64,000 nt of DNA, taken from contig WLQG01000001.1 of assembly GCA_009698445.1 (NCBI GenBank), positions 30,586-94,585 of the forward strand, written 5' to 3'. A program made the translations under genes and the position numbers. This document shows, in pieces, positions 7,159 through 14,716 of the stretch. Numbering within the stretch: position 1 is the first letter of the stretch; each line of letters opens with the position of its first letter. Under the pieces are notes generated by a model. It searched no databases. It worked only from the letters and a program-made list of their open reading frames with translations, and had not been told where the DNA came from. The DNA comes from Actinomycetota bacterium. GTDB lineage: Bacteria; Actinomycetota; Actinomycetes; Nanopelagicales; Nanopelagicaceae.

Positions 7159-8104
7159 TCTCTTGTCAAAAAGAAGTGTCCTAGCAGTTCCCGGCTCTAG
7201 CGAAAAAATGATTCAAAAAGCACGGCTATTGAATGCTGATGAAATATTCCTAGATTTAGAAGATTCAGTGTCGCTACCCGAAAAGGAATCTGCTAGGTCA
7301 TTAGTCATTTCTGAATTGAATAAGGGCGGTTTTAATTCAGCCTCAGTGGCTGTTCGGGTTAACGAACAAAACCAATCAATAGGAATCCAAGACATCGAAG
7401 AACTTATTACTAAAGCGCCTACTAAATTTTCTTCTATCATCATTCCTAAAGTTGAGACGTCACAACAAGTTACTGAGATTTGTCAGAGATTAACTGATTT
7501 AGAACTCTCACAAGGGTTGAATGATCAAACAAAAATTCAACTTCAAATTGAATCAGCACGTGGACTACTAAATGTTAAAGAAATAGCCAGTGCATGCGGG
7601 CGCACAATCTCCTTGATTTTTGGCCCTGGTGACTTCGCGGCAAGTATGGGGATGCAGGTTTTGAATATCGGTGAGAACCCAGTCAATTATCCAGGTGAAG
7701 ATGCATATCATCATGTCCTATTTTCAATACTTACTGCTGCACGCGCAAATGGTTTATTAGCAATCGATGGTCCCTTTAGCGATCTTGGAAATGAGCCTGG
7801 ACTAAAACATAGGTCTCAATTATCTGCTTCCCTTGGCTACGATGGAAAGTGGGTTATTCACCCATCGCAAATAGAAGTAGTGAATTCTATTTTCACACCT
7901 AGTGAGGAAGTTTTCGAGAAATCTTCTAAAATTATTGCTCACTTTAACCGTTCGAATGCAACTGAAAAATCTGCGGGTGCCTTTTTATTCGAAGGGAAAA
8001 TGATTGATGAGGCAACTAGGAAAATGGCTGAAATGATTTATTCAAAAGGTATCGCTGCAGGTTTAAAGCCTTCTATGAATGGGGATAATAATGGCAAAGC
8101 ATAA
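7145..8104 (+). CDS. CitE-like CoA-ester lyase (citramalyl/malyl-CoA lyase type)
   Basis: HpcH/HpaI-fold lyase, 319 aa from the ATG at 7145, which follows AAGAGAG; the track start (GTG 7112) lies deeper in the upstream gene. Hallmarks: FLDLEDSV near residue 36, Glu136 and Arg139 in QIESARG, Asp163 in FGPGDFAASMG as the second metal ligand, and the C-terminal lid FEGKMIDEAT with Asp288. These match the CitE/citramalyl-CoA lyase branch more than HpaI aldolases. The expected reaction is cleavage of a 3-hydroxyacyl-CoA such as (S)-citramalyl-CoA to acetyl-CoA plus pyruvate, or beta-methylmalyl-CoA to propionyl-CoA plus glyoxylate. It overlaps both neighbours by 14 bases. Confidence 0.88.
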   Translation: MTRINLLSKRSVLAVPGSSEKMIQKARLLNADEIFLDLEDSVSLPEKESARSLVISELNKGGFNSASVAVRVNEQNQSIGIQDIEELITKAPTKFSSIIIPKVETSQQVTEICQRLTDLELSQGLNDQTKIQLQIESARGLLNVKEIASACGRTISLIFGPGDFAASMGMQVLNIGENPVNYPGEDAYHHVLFSILTAARANGLLAIDGPFSDLGNEPGLKHRSQLSASLGYDGKWVIHPSQIEVVNSIFTPSEEVFEKSSKIIAHFNRSNATEKSAGAFLFEGKMIDEATRKMAEMIYSKGIAAGLKPSMNGDNNGKA

Positions 8105-8624
8105 AGCTGAACTGGGTAGATTTTATGAGGATTTTGTTGTTGGTGATTCGTATGAACATCCTTTTGGTCGTACCATCAGTGAGACTGATTGCACATGGTT
8201 TACACAATTAACATGTAATACAAACCAAAACCATTTTAATGCGCATCTGGCTCTTTCTAATCCGGTCTCAAATGGAAAAATAATTGTCAACTCTGGTCTT
8301 ACTGTTGCCATTATCCTGGGCATTTCAGTTATTGATATGAGTCAAAATGCAGTGGCTAATTTGGGCTGGACTGACATTAAACTTACACACCCGGTCTATG
8401 TTGGGGACACTTTGTATGCCGAAAGTATCTGCACAGAAGTTCGCGAATCTTCTTCAAAACCAAATATGGGAATTATTTCTATGTTCACTAGAGGGTTAAA
8501 CCAGGATGGCATCGAAATAGTGACTTGGTTTAGAAGTGTCATGATTCCAAAGCGAAGTTCTGGAATTGGCCAGAATTATTTTCCTACGCCAAAATCTGGA
8601 GCAATTGAAGGGCGAATGTCTTAA
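8091..8624 (+). CDS. MaoC-family hydratase, itaconyl/mesaconyl-CoA hydratase-like
   Basis: 177 aa from the ATG at 8091, which has GGGGA at 8081-8085; the track ATG at 8079 precedes that ribosome site. It opens GRFYEDFVVGD and contains LTCNTNQNHFN, NAVANLGW and YVGDTLYAES, a pattern I associate with the MaoC protein encoded beside CitE in mycobacteria (Rv2499c), part of an itaconate/leucine dissimilation locus. The PhaJ-type Asp is Asn43 here, while His48 is kept. It is clearly a paralogue, not a copy, of the MaoC gene at 5528, as expected if the pathway needs two different hydration/dehydration steps. Direction and substrate are inferred. Confidence 0.82.
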   Translation: MAKHKAELGRFYEDFVVGDSYEHPFGRTISETDCTWFTQLTCNTNQNHFNAHLALSNPVSNGKIIVNSGLTVAIILGISVIDMSQNAVANLGWTDIKLTHPVYVGDTLYAESICTEVRESSSKPNMGIISMFTRGLNQDGIEIVTWFRSVMIPKRSSGIGQNYFPTPKSGAIEGRMS

Positions 8625-8626
8625 GC

Positions 8627-9859
8627 ATGACTCTTGCATCACCAATACTTTCTGGTTTGAGAATTATTGAAGGATCGGCCTTTGTAGCTGCCCCTCTCGG
8701 TGGGCTTACTTTGGCTCAACTTGGAGCAGAAGTAATTCGCTTTGACCCCCTAAGTGGAGGGCTGGATTTCAAACGTTGGCCAATTACCAAATCTCATGCA
8801 TCACTTTTTTGGGCTGGATTAAACCGTGGGAAGAAATCTATTCAAGTGGACCTCAAGAGCCAGAGAGGTAGAAAGTTAATATCTGACCTAATAACTTCGC
8901 CTGGCGAAGGATCTGGAATATTTCTCACGAATCTTGCCTCTAAAGATCAATTGAGTTATGAAGAACTTCGTAAGAAAAGATCTGACGTTATTGTAATTTC
9001 TTTAACTGGTAATTTTGATGGTTCAAGCGAAGTTGATTACACGGTGCATCCAGCATTTGGATACCCAATGATTACAGGGCCAAAAAATTCGGATTCGCCA
9101 ACAAATAGTGTTCTGCCAACCTGGGATTTGATCCTTGGAAACCTTGTCGCAATTGCAATTTTAGCGGCAGAGCGAAAACGACGTCAGACAGGTGAAGGTG
9201 AATTTGTTTCGATTGCACTCTCAGATGTCGCATTGTCAGTTGTTGGTGCTCTAGGTCGACTATCACAAGCATATATTGGTGAAGAGATGATTGCCCAAGA
9301 TGGAAATTACCTTTATGGGTCTTTTGGTAAGAATTTTCTTACAGCAGATAAACAACAAATTATGCTAGTTGGTTTAACTTCTAGACAGTGGAATTCACTT
9401 ACGACCGCACTTAATATAGAAAGTTCATTAAAGGAACTTGAAAAGGATTTAGCTGCCGATTTCCAAGATGAAGGGCAGCGATATGCGCATAGAGAATCGA
9501 TAGCGCTCATCATAGAAAGAGTTGTTGCATCAAAAGAATTACAAGAATTAATTCCTATTTTTGTAGCCAATAAAGTGAGCTGGTCTAAATATCAAAGCTT
9601 TGAGGATTTGCTCAATAATGATGCAAGGGCTTCTGATCAAAATCCTATTTTCTCTCTCCAGAACCAGCCAGGGGTAGGAACAACGCCAAATATTGCATCG
9701 CCAATAAGATTCCAATTTAGCCGCAATCTAGAGCCAGAGATTGCGCCTTACTTTGGACAGCACACCGAGGAAGTCCTAAAGGAGATTCTAAATCTGAGCC
9801 CTGAAGAGCTTGATGACTTGGTTAAGGAAAAAATCATAAAGAGAGATAACAGGGGGTAA
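8627..9859 (+). CDS. mct: 2-methylfumaryl-CoA isomerase-like (mesaconyl-CoA C1-C4 CoA-transferase)
   Basis: 410-aa class III CoA-transferase, clearly different from the one at 6013. The N-terminus IIEGSAFVAAPLGG, the segment SEVDYTVHP, the catalytic-Asp region LPTWD (Asp167), and NYLYGSFGKNF closely resemble what I recall of the Chloroflexus Mct enzyme. Mct moves CoA intramolecularly from the C1 to the C4 carboxyl of mesaconate. In the 3-hydroxypropionate bicycle this step lies between two hydratase steps and precedes citramalyl-CoA cleavage, exactly the enzyme types encoded around it. Two bases separate it from the MaoC stop. The assignment is from memory of the family and should be confirmed by alignment. 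Confidence 0.75.
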   Translation: MTLASPILSGLRIIEGSAFVAAPLGGLTLAQLGAEVIRFDPLSGGLDFKRWPITKSHASLFWAGLNRGKKSIQVDLKSQRGRKLISDLITSPGEGSGIFLTNLASKDQLSYEELRKKRSDVIVISLTGNFDGSSEVDYTVHPAFGYPMITGPKNSDSPTNSVLPTWDLILGNLVAIAILAAERKRRQTGEGEFVSIALSDVALSVVGALGRLSQAYIGEEMIAQDGNYLYGSFGKNFLTADKQQIMLVGLTSRQWNSLTTALNIESSLKELEKDLAADFQDEGQRYAHRESIALIIERVVASKELQELIPIFVANKVSWSKYQSFEDLLNNDARASDQNPIFSLQNQPGVGTTPNIASPIRFQFSRNLEPEIAPYFGQHTEEVLKEILNLSPEELDDLVKEKIIKRDNRG

Positions 9860-9862
9860 TCA

Positions 9863-10099
9863 GTGCAAACTAAAGTGAAGATGCCGAGAGTTGGCGAAAA
9901 TGTTAATTCTGCTTTCGTGGTTGACATTAAAGTCCAACCCGGACAAGAAGTTAATATTGGTGACATATTGATATCGGTCGAGACGGACAAAGCAACCGTT
10001 GATATTGAATCTCCGGTCGCCGGTAGAGTTATAGAAGTCTTAGTAAAAATGGATGAAGAAATCGAACCCGGAGTACCTTATATAAGTATAGAAACTTGA
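9863..10099 (+). CDS. Free-standing lipoyl domain protein
   Basis: 78 aa, a single biotinyl/lipoyl domain and nothing else: MPRVGENV at the start, the lipoylation hairpin ETDKATVDIESP with Lys43, and the mirrored GRVIEVLV strand. In E2 proteins this domain is followed by a peripheral-subunit binding domain and an acyltransferase; here a TGA stop and the next gene follow directly. It has a GTG start with AGGGGG at 9851-9856, three bases after mct. It most likely carries acyl groups for the E1 alpha/beta encoded across the regulator under the same operator. A biotin carrier is less likely because the ETDKA motif is the lipoyl type. Confidence 0.88.
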   Translation: MQTKVKMPRVGENVNSAFVVDIKVQPGQEVNIGDILISVETDKATVDIESPVAGRVIEVLVKMDEEIEPGVPYISIET

Positions 10100-10103
10100 T
10101 AAA

Positions 10104-10832
10104 GTGAAAATAACGGTGACTGGTGCGGCCAGTGGAATAGGTAAAGCCACAGTTCTTAAGTTGCTTGATTCAGGCCATGATCTGATTGTTGTCGACCTAC
10201 CGGGCGCAAATTTTGATTTTTTGTCAGATTCAAAAGCTCAAATTATCTATGGCGATGTTTCTAATCAAGATGACAGAAACGCAATCATTGCCGCTTCTAA
10301 AGGCGTAGATGGATTAGTCAATGCTGCTGGGAAAATTGAAACTAAAAATCTCTCTGATTATTCAATTGCTGACATAAGGGAACTCTTTGCCATAAATTTC
10401 GAGTCAGTCTGGGACTTAACTGCCAATATCGGAGCCACAATGCCTAGTGGAAGTGCAATTGTGAATTTAAGTTCTACCGGCGCAAAGGTTGTAACTAATT
10501 CTAATGTTGGTCCTTATGCGGCAACCAAGGCTGCAGTTTTAAGTCTGACTAGAACTTTTGCTTTCGAGTTTGCTAAAAAAGGTGTAAGAGTCAATGCAAT
10601 TTGCCCAGGACTTATTGAAACACCTATGCAAACTAAAGTAAGTGAAGGCCTCGCTAAAGGTCAAAACCTACAAATTGGTGATGTCATCCAAAAGAGAGTT
10701 GAAATGATTCCACTAAATCGCTTTGGAACTGCTTTGGAATGCGCCAACTTAATTGTTTTTCTTCTTTCACCTGATTCCAGCTATATGACTGGGCAAGCAA
10801 TAAACATAAGTGGCGGTTTGGTTACTTTTTAA
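10104..10832 (+). CDS. Short-chain dehydrogenase/reductase
   Basis: 242-aa classical SDR. The cofactor motif is TGAASGIG at residues 6-13, the NAAG motif is at 73-76, and the catalytic set is Ser123/124, Tyr138 and Lys142 in GPYAATK. CPGLIETPM and the C-terminal YMTGQAINISGG are typical. Asp31 after the second beta strand favours NAD(H). GTG start, four bases after the lipoyl gene stop, so it is the last gene of the operon. It probably oxidises or reduces a hydroxyl group in the same pathway. The 3' end overlaps the convergent kinase gene by 11 bases. Confidence 0.88.
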   Translation: MKITVTGAASGIGKATVLKLLDSGHDLIVVDLPGANFDFLSDSKAQIIYGDVSNQDDRNAIIAASKGVDGLVNAAGKIETKNLSDYSIADIRELFAINFESVWDLTANIGATMPSGSAIVNLSSTGAKVVTNSNVGPYAATKAAVLSLTRTFAFEFAKKGVRVNAICPGLIETPMQTKVSEGLAKGQNLQIGDVIQKRVEMIPLNRFGTALECANLIVFLLSPDSSYMTGQAINISGGLVTF

Positions 10833-11679
10833 CTGCATTCTTGCTGAGCTCTTGAGCAACAAATTTCCAATTAACAGGAATTGACTGCTGATTTGCGGTC
10901 GTTAATCCAGCCCAAATTGTGCTCACTGTAAGCATGTCGATGGCGGATCTATTTTCATATTGAGAAAGAACCACACCGGCTAAAAATGAGTCGCCGGCAC
11001 CAGTTGAATCAACTACATCGATTTCCATAGCACGAATTGCGACCTCTTTGTCATCATGAAAAAGCGTAGAGCCATTCGCACCATCTGTAACAATGATTTT
11101 TGAAAACCTTGATTTAAATTTTTCTAATGTTTCAGGTCGATCTACTTCACCATTTGAAAGTACCAATATGTCTCCTGATATATCTTCGGCACTATTAAGA
11201 CTATTAGAACCTATAATCGTTGTGCAGATCCCACTTATTTCCTGGAGCATAGGAAAAAAAGCATCTACCCAAAACGGCCATACAACAATGTCGCCTGGTT
11301 TGACTGGAAGTGAGAGGGAAGAAATTTTCGCAAGTAAATTCTTCTCCATTCCAATCATTGTTCTTTCACCAGATTTTTCTACAAGAATAGTTACATGCGG
11401 AGAAGGCGAATCAAAAGTCTGAATATATTTTGATGATAGACCACTTTCTGAAATTGCTTCTCTTAGATTTGATCCCACAGAATCGTTCCCAACATATCCA
11501 ACTAGATTGACTGGGAGGTCAGCGCTCTTAATTCCAGAAGCCACGTTGAAACCTTGTCCTCCAGCTCGTTCATGATGAGAGTTCGCGTGCAGGAATCTTC
11601 CTGAAGTCGGGATTTGCGGTACATATAGGACTGTGTCCCAGGCTATTGGACCTATCACCCAAATGGAGGCTGAATTCAT
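10822..11679 (-). CDS. PfkB-family carbohydrate kinase
   Basis: 285-aa ribokinase/PfkB protein. The N-terminal substrate-side motif is ERAGGQGFNVA (around residues 37-47) and the C-terminal catalytic motif is DSTGAGDSFLAG, with the Asp of GAGD as base. It phosphorylates a sugar or sugar acid with ATP. It is convergent with the SDR gene and divergent from the LarA homologue, so it is not part of the operator-controlled operon but sits in the same catabolic block. A role as a 2-keto-3-deoxy-acid kinase would fit beside a dehydratase-like enzyme, but nothing in the sequence fixes the substrate. Confidence 0.88.
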   Translation of the reverse strand: MNSASIWVIGPIAWDTVLYVPQIPTSGRFLHANSHHERAGGQGFNVASGIKSADLPVNLVGYVGNDSVGSNLREAISESGLSSKYIQTFDSPSPHVTILVEKSGERTMIGMEKNLLAKISSLSLPVKPGDIVVWPFWVDAFFPMLQEISGICTTIIGSNSLNSAEDISGDILVLSNGEVDRPETLEKFKSRFSKIIVTDGANGSTLFHDDKEVAIRAMEIDVVDSTGAGDSFLAGVVLSQYENRSAIDMLTVSTIWAGLTTANQQSIPVNWKFVAQELSKNAVKK

Positions 11680-11694
11680 AAATAGGACTCTATT

Positions 11695-11726
11695 CCAGTT
11701 TTGTTCTTGCTGTAGGTAATAACTGG
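11695..11726. repeat. Spaced inverted repeat between pfkB-type and larA-type genes
   Basis: CCAGTT at 11695-11700 and AACTGG at 11721-11726, in the 59-base divergent gap. It could be a regulator site or chance; no second copy was seen. Confidence 0.3.
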
Positions 11727-11727
11727 T

Positions 11728-11733
11728 AATTTT
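11728..11733 (+). promoter_or_regulatory. -10 element, leaderless larA-type mRNA
   Basis: TAATTT ends six bases before the ATG at 11739 and no ribosome site precedes that ATG. Confidence 0.45.
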
Positions 11734-11738
11734 GTACT

Positions 11739-13037
11739 ATGTCCCAAAGTCAAGTACCTAATAATTTACTGGGAAGTCCACTCGGAAAAAATGCGTTCAT
11801 CGGAGATTTTGATAGCGAGTTATCAAGTACCGAAATTACTGAATTCATTGTCAGGGCATTAAAGTCAATCGATTTCACTGGCAAGAATGTAACTCTTGTT
11901 GTACCCGACGCCACGCGCTCTTGTCCCTTACCAACAATTTTACCTATCTTTTACGAGGCAATCTCTCCTGGTGCAAATTCTCTGACTGCACTCATTGCAT
12001 TAGGCACACATGCTCCTATGACCCCAGAAGCAATCGATAAATTCTTAGCGGGGGAAAATCAAACAACTAATCAAAAATATCCAACGATGAAAATTTATAA
12101 TCATGAGTGGTGGGAACCTTCAACTTTTACACACTTGGGTTCAATAACTGCAGAAGAAATTACAAAAATCTCTTTGGGCCAGATTACCTCTGAAGTGCCA
12201 GTTTCCATAAATAGACATGTCACCGAATCCGATTTAGTCATAATCATCGGTCCTGTTTTTCCACACGAAGTTGTTGGCTTTAGCGGCGGAGCAAAATACC
12301 TATTTCCAGGTGTATCAGGTGAAGAAATGATCGATTACTCTCATTGGCTTGGGGCAATAATTTCAAGTGCAGAAATTATTGGTACTTTAGGAATTACTCC
12401 AGTTCGCGAAATGATTAATCTCGCTGCAAGCAAAATTGAAGTTCCGCTTCTTGCACTGTGTCTTGTTGTAGAAACTGGTACCAGTACTATTTCATCTCTT
12501 TCCTTTGGTGCCCCCCATACTGCCTGGGAGTACGCTTCTGCTGTTTCGGCAAGAAAGCATATTAAGTTCTTGGACAAACCAGTTAAGCGAGTAGTCTCAA
12601 TAATGCCATCGCGGTATCAAGATATTTGGACTGCTGCAAAAGGTATGTATAAAGTTGAACCAATCATTGAAGACGGTGGTGAAGTTATTCTTTTTGCCCC
12701 TCACATAACTGAGTTTTCTATTACTCATAAAGAGCTTGAGGATATTGGGTACCACTGCCGAGAATATTTCTCATCACAAATGGACAAATTTGCAGATGTA
12801 TCAAAAACTCTTATGGCTCACTCATCACATTTGAGAGGAGCTGGAAGTTTTTCTGCCTCTCAAGGGGAGCAATGCAGAATCACAGTGACACTTTCAACAG
12901 GAATCTCAAAAGAGAGAACTGAAGCAATGAACCTGAAATATCTAGATCCTTCTTTATTTAACTTGTCGGACTATGAAAATAATTCAGAGGTTTTGGTCAA
13001 CCACAATGCGGGTGAAATTCTTTATAGATTAAACTAG
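11739..13037 (+). CDS. LarA-family nickel-pincer racemase/epimerase homologue
   Basis: 432-aa member of the lactate racemase LarA family. Visible residues match those of Lactiplantibacillus LarA: GTHAPMTP (His91), His176 in GPVFPHEVVGFSGG, Lys186 in GGAKYLFPG (the lysine that tethers the nickel pincer nucleotide), and His202 in YSHWLG. Family members racemise or epimerise 2-hydroxyacids, including lactate, malate and aldonic acids such as gluconate. In this setting, beside a dehydratase-like enzyme and a PfkB kinase, a sugar-acid or hydroxyacid epimerase is plausible. The larB, larC and larE maturation genes are not in the window. Confidence 0.85.
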   Translation: MSQSQVPNNLLGSPLGKNAFIGDFDSELSSTEITEFIVRALKSIDFTGKNVTLVVPDATRSCPLPTILPIFYEAISPGANSLTALIALGTHAPMTPEAIDKFLAGENQTTNQKYPTMKIYNHEWWEPSTFTHLGSITAEEITKISLGQITSEVPVSINRHVTESDLVIIIGPVFPHEVVGFSGGAKYLFPGVSGEEMIDYSHWLGAIISSAEIIGTLGITPVREMINLAASKIEVPLLALCLVVETGTSTISSLSFGAPHTAWEYASAVSARKHIKFLDKPVKRVVSIMPSRYQDIWTAAKGMYKVEPIIEDGGEVILFAPHITEFSITHKELEDIGYHCREYFSSQMDKFADVSKTLMAHSSHLRGAGSFSASQGEQCRITVTLSTGISKERTEAMNLKYLDPSLFNLSDYENNSEVLVNHNAGEILYRLN

Positions 13038-13142
13038 GCCAGCTTTTGAGGGTAATTAAGCCTTGTATATTGCACTGTCATTAACTTGTTCAGCACCAGC
13101 AAGAGGCGCTCAGTACTTGCGCTTAAATTGATAAGCTCTTAC

Positions 13143-13227
13143 TGGTGGCGGGTGAAGGATTTGAACCTTCGAAGGCAGAGCCGGGGGATTTACAGTCCCC
13201 TCCCATTGGCCGCTCGGGCAACCCGCC
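13143..13227 (-). tRNA. tRNA-Tyr (GTA)
   Basis: On the minus strand, a seven-pair acceptor stem (GGCGGGT/ACCCGCC), encoded CCA end, anticodon GTA in ACTGTAAATC, long class II variable arm as usual for bacterial tRNA-Tyr, and a T-arm with GGTTCAAATCC. Its 3' end faces the catabolic block. It is the boundary between the AT-richer left region and the core genes to the right. Confidence 0.97.
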
Positions 13228-13333
13228 AAGGTCGAACAAGTACTGCGGCAATTATGGATAGTGCGAAGGGTAAGGATACCTTAGGACAGTAGGCGTACAA
13301 ACCGCCTTTTCCTTGAACAGAAGGGCCGAAACC

Positions 13334-13825
13334 ATGGCAGCAGATGCAAGTTTTGACGTAACCTCCAAGATTGATCGCATGGAGCTCGATAACGCTATAA
13401 ATCAGGCGATTCGAGAGATTGATACTCGTTTTGATTTCAAAAATACCGGGTCAAAAATTGAACTTGAGGGTGAAAAGATTTTAATTGAAGCCGATACAGA
13501 AGAGCGTGCAAAAGCAGCCCTTGATGTGGTTAAAGACAAGATGATTAAGCGTGGAGTTTCACTCAAGCACTTAGATGCTGGAACCCCACAGCTGAGCGGA
13601 AAAATTTACAAAATTTCTGCACCATTAAAGGAAGGCATCTCAACTGAGAATGCCAAAAAAATTGCAAAGTTAGTACGCGACGAAGGTCCTAAATCAGTAA
13701 AAACACAGATCCAAGGCGATGAACTGCGCGTCACATCAAAGAGCCGTGATGATCTGCAGGACACTATGGCAATGATCAAAGATGGTGGCTGGGATTTCGC
13801 AGTTCAATTTACGAACTTTAGATAA
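13334..13825 (+). CDS. yajQ: YajQ-family nucleotide-binding protein
   Basis: 163 aa from the ATG at 13334, which is preceded by AAGGG; the track start at 13313 is seven codons upstream and lacks this. It matches the YajQ family throughout: [29 protein letters not shown], and the C-terminal [13 protein letters not shown]. Relatives bind nucleotides and, in Xanthomonas, cyclic di-GMP. The role in Actinobacteria is not settled. Located just right of tRNA-Tyr; the RarD gene follows with no gap. Confidence 0.93.
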   Translation: MAADASFDVTSKIDRMELDNAINQAIREIDTRFDFKNTGSKIELEGEKILIEADTEERAKAALDVVKDKMIKRGVSLKHLDAGTPQLSGKIYKISAPLKEGISTENAKKIAKLVRDEGPKSVKTQIQGDELRVTSKSRDDLQDTMAMIKDGGWDFAVQFTNFR

Positions 13826-14716
13826 TTGAGTAAATATAAGCTCGGCCTAGTTTATGGCTTCAGTGCATATTTCTTTTGGGGCTTTCTGCCTATCTATTGG
13901 AAGCATATTCATAACGCCTCATCTTTTGAAATTCTTGCCAATCGAGGAATCTGGTCACTTGTTATGTGTACCTTACTTCTAATGTTGCGTAAGGAATTAA
14001 AAAGTACTTTCCTCATCATCAAATCGAAGAGAATGTTTTCAATACTCGCGATTTCATCTGGATTACTCACCATAAATTGGGGAGTATTTATCTGGGCAGT
14101 TGGTGCTGACAGAGTTGTCGAAAGCGCATTGGGATATTACATAGCACCCTTACTCAATGTGTTATTTGGTATTTTAATTTTTAGGGAATCTCTGCGATTT
14201 TTGCAATGGGTAGCTGTAGGACTTGGCGCCACTTCCGTACTTATTCTCACAGTTGAATATCACCACTTCCCTTGGATTGCGCTCTTACTGGCACTTTCAT
14301 GGGGAACATACAGTTTGGTTAAAAAACGAATTGATCTTGGAGCCCTTGAATCACTGACCATAGAGACTCTAATTGCGTTCATCCCAAATTTGGCATTCCT
14401 TTTCTACATTCAGGGGCAAGGAACAGCACAGTTTGGTCAAGGTTTAATGGTGACAACGCTGCTTTGTCTTGCTGGAGTAGCAACCGTAATTCCACTGTTG
14501 CTTTTCAATGGGGCAATAGTGCGGTTACCACTATCCACCTTAGGATTACTCCAATACATAACTCCAACTATTTTTTATTTATTAGGCGTCTTTTTGTTTA
14601 ACGAGGACATGTCTAGTGGAAAAGTTATGGGGTTTGCATTTATTTGGGCGGCGCTAATTGCTTTGAGTGCAGATTTAGTTCGATCAAGCAGATCGGTCGA
14701 TAACCGCGTCGCATAG
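13826..14716 (+). CDS. rarD: RarD/EamA-family membrane transporter
   Basis: 296-aa integral membrane protein of the drug/metabolite transporter superfamily with about ten hydrophobic helices. The N-terminus YGFSAYFFWGFLPIYWK and the later GILIFRESLRFLQWVAVGLG match RarD (named for chloramphenicol sensitivity; substrate unknown). It starts at a TTG directly after the yajQ stop with only a weak ribosome site, implying coupling. The last 33 bases overlap the convergent polyprenyl synthase gene. Confidence 0.88.
   Translation: MSKYKLGLVYGFSAYFFWGFLPIYWKHIHNASSFEILANRGIWSLVMCTLLLMLRKELKSTFLIIKSKRMFSILAISSGLLTINWGVFIWAVGADRVVESALGYYIAPLLNVLFGILIFRESLRFLQWVAVGLGATSVLILTVEYHHFPWIALLLALSWGTYSLVKKRIDLGALESLTIETLIAFIPNLAFLFYIQGQGTAQFGQGLMVTTLLCLAGVATVIPLLLFNGAIVRLPLSTLGLLQYITPTIFYLLGVFLFNEDMSSGKVMGFAFIWAALIALSADLVRSSRSVDNRVA

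Noticed and set aside
9863-10099. Truncated E2 acyltransferase
   Set aside because: The ORF is a complete lipoyl domain ending after the last strand, and the next gene is an intact SDR with no acyltransferase remnants, so it is a stand-alone domain rather than a broken E2.
13291-13310. Possible intrinsic terminator (AGGCG...CGCCT + TTTT)
   Set aside because: Five-base stem with a seven-base loop and a short T run in a gap with no plus-strand gene upstream; too weak to call.
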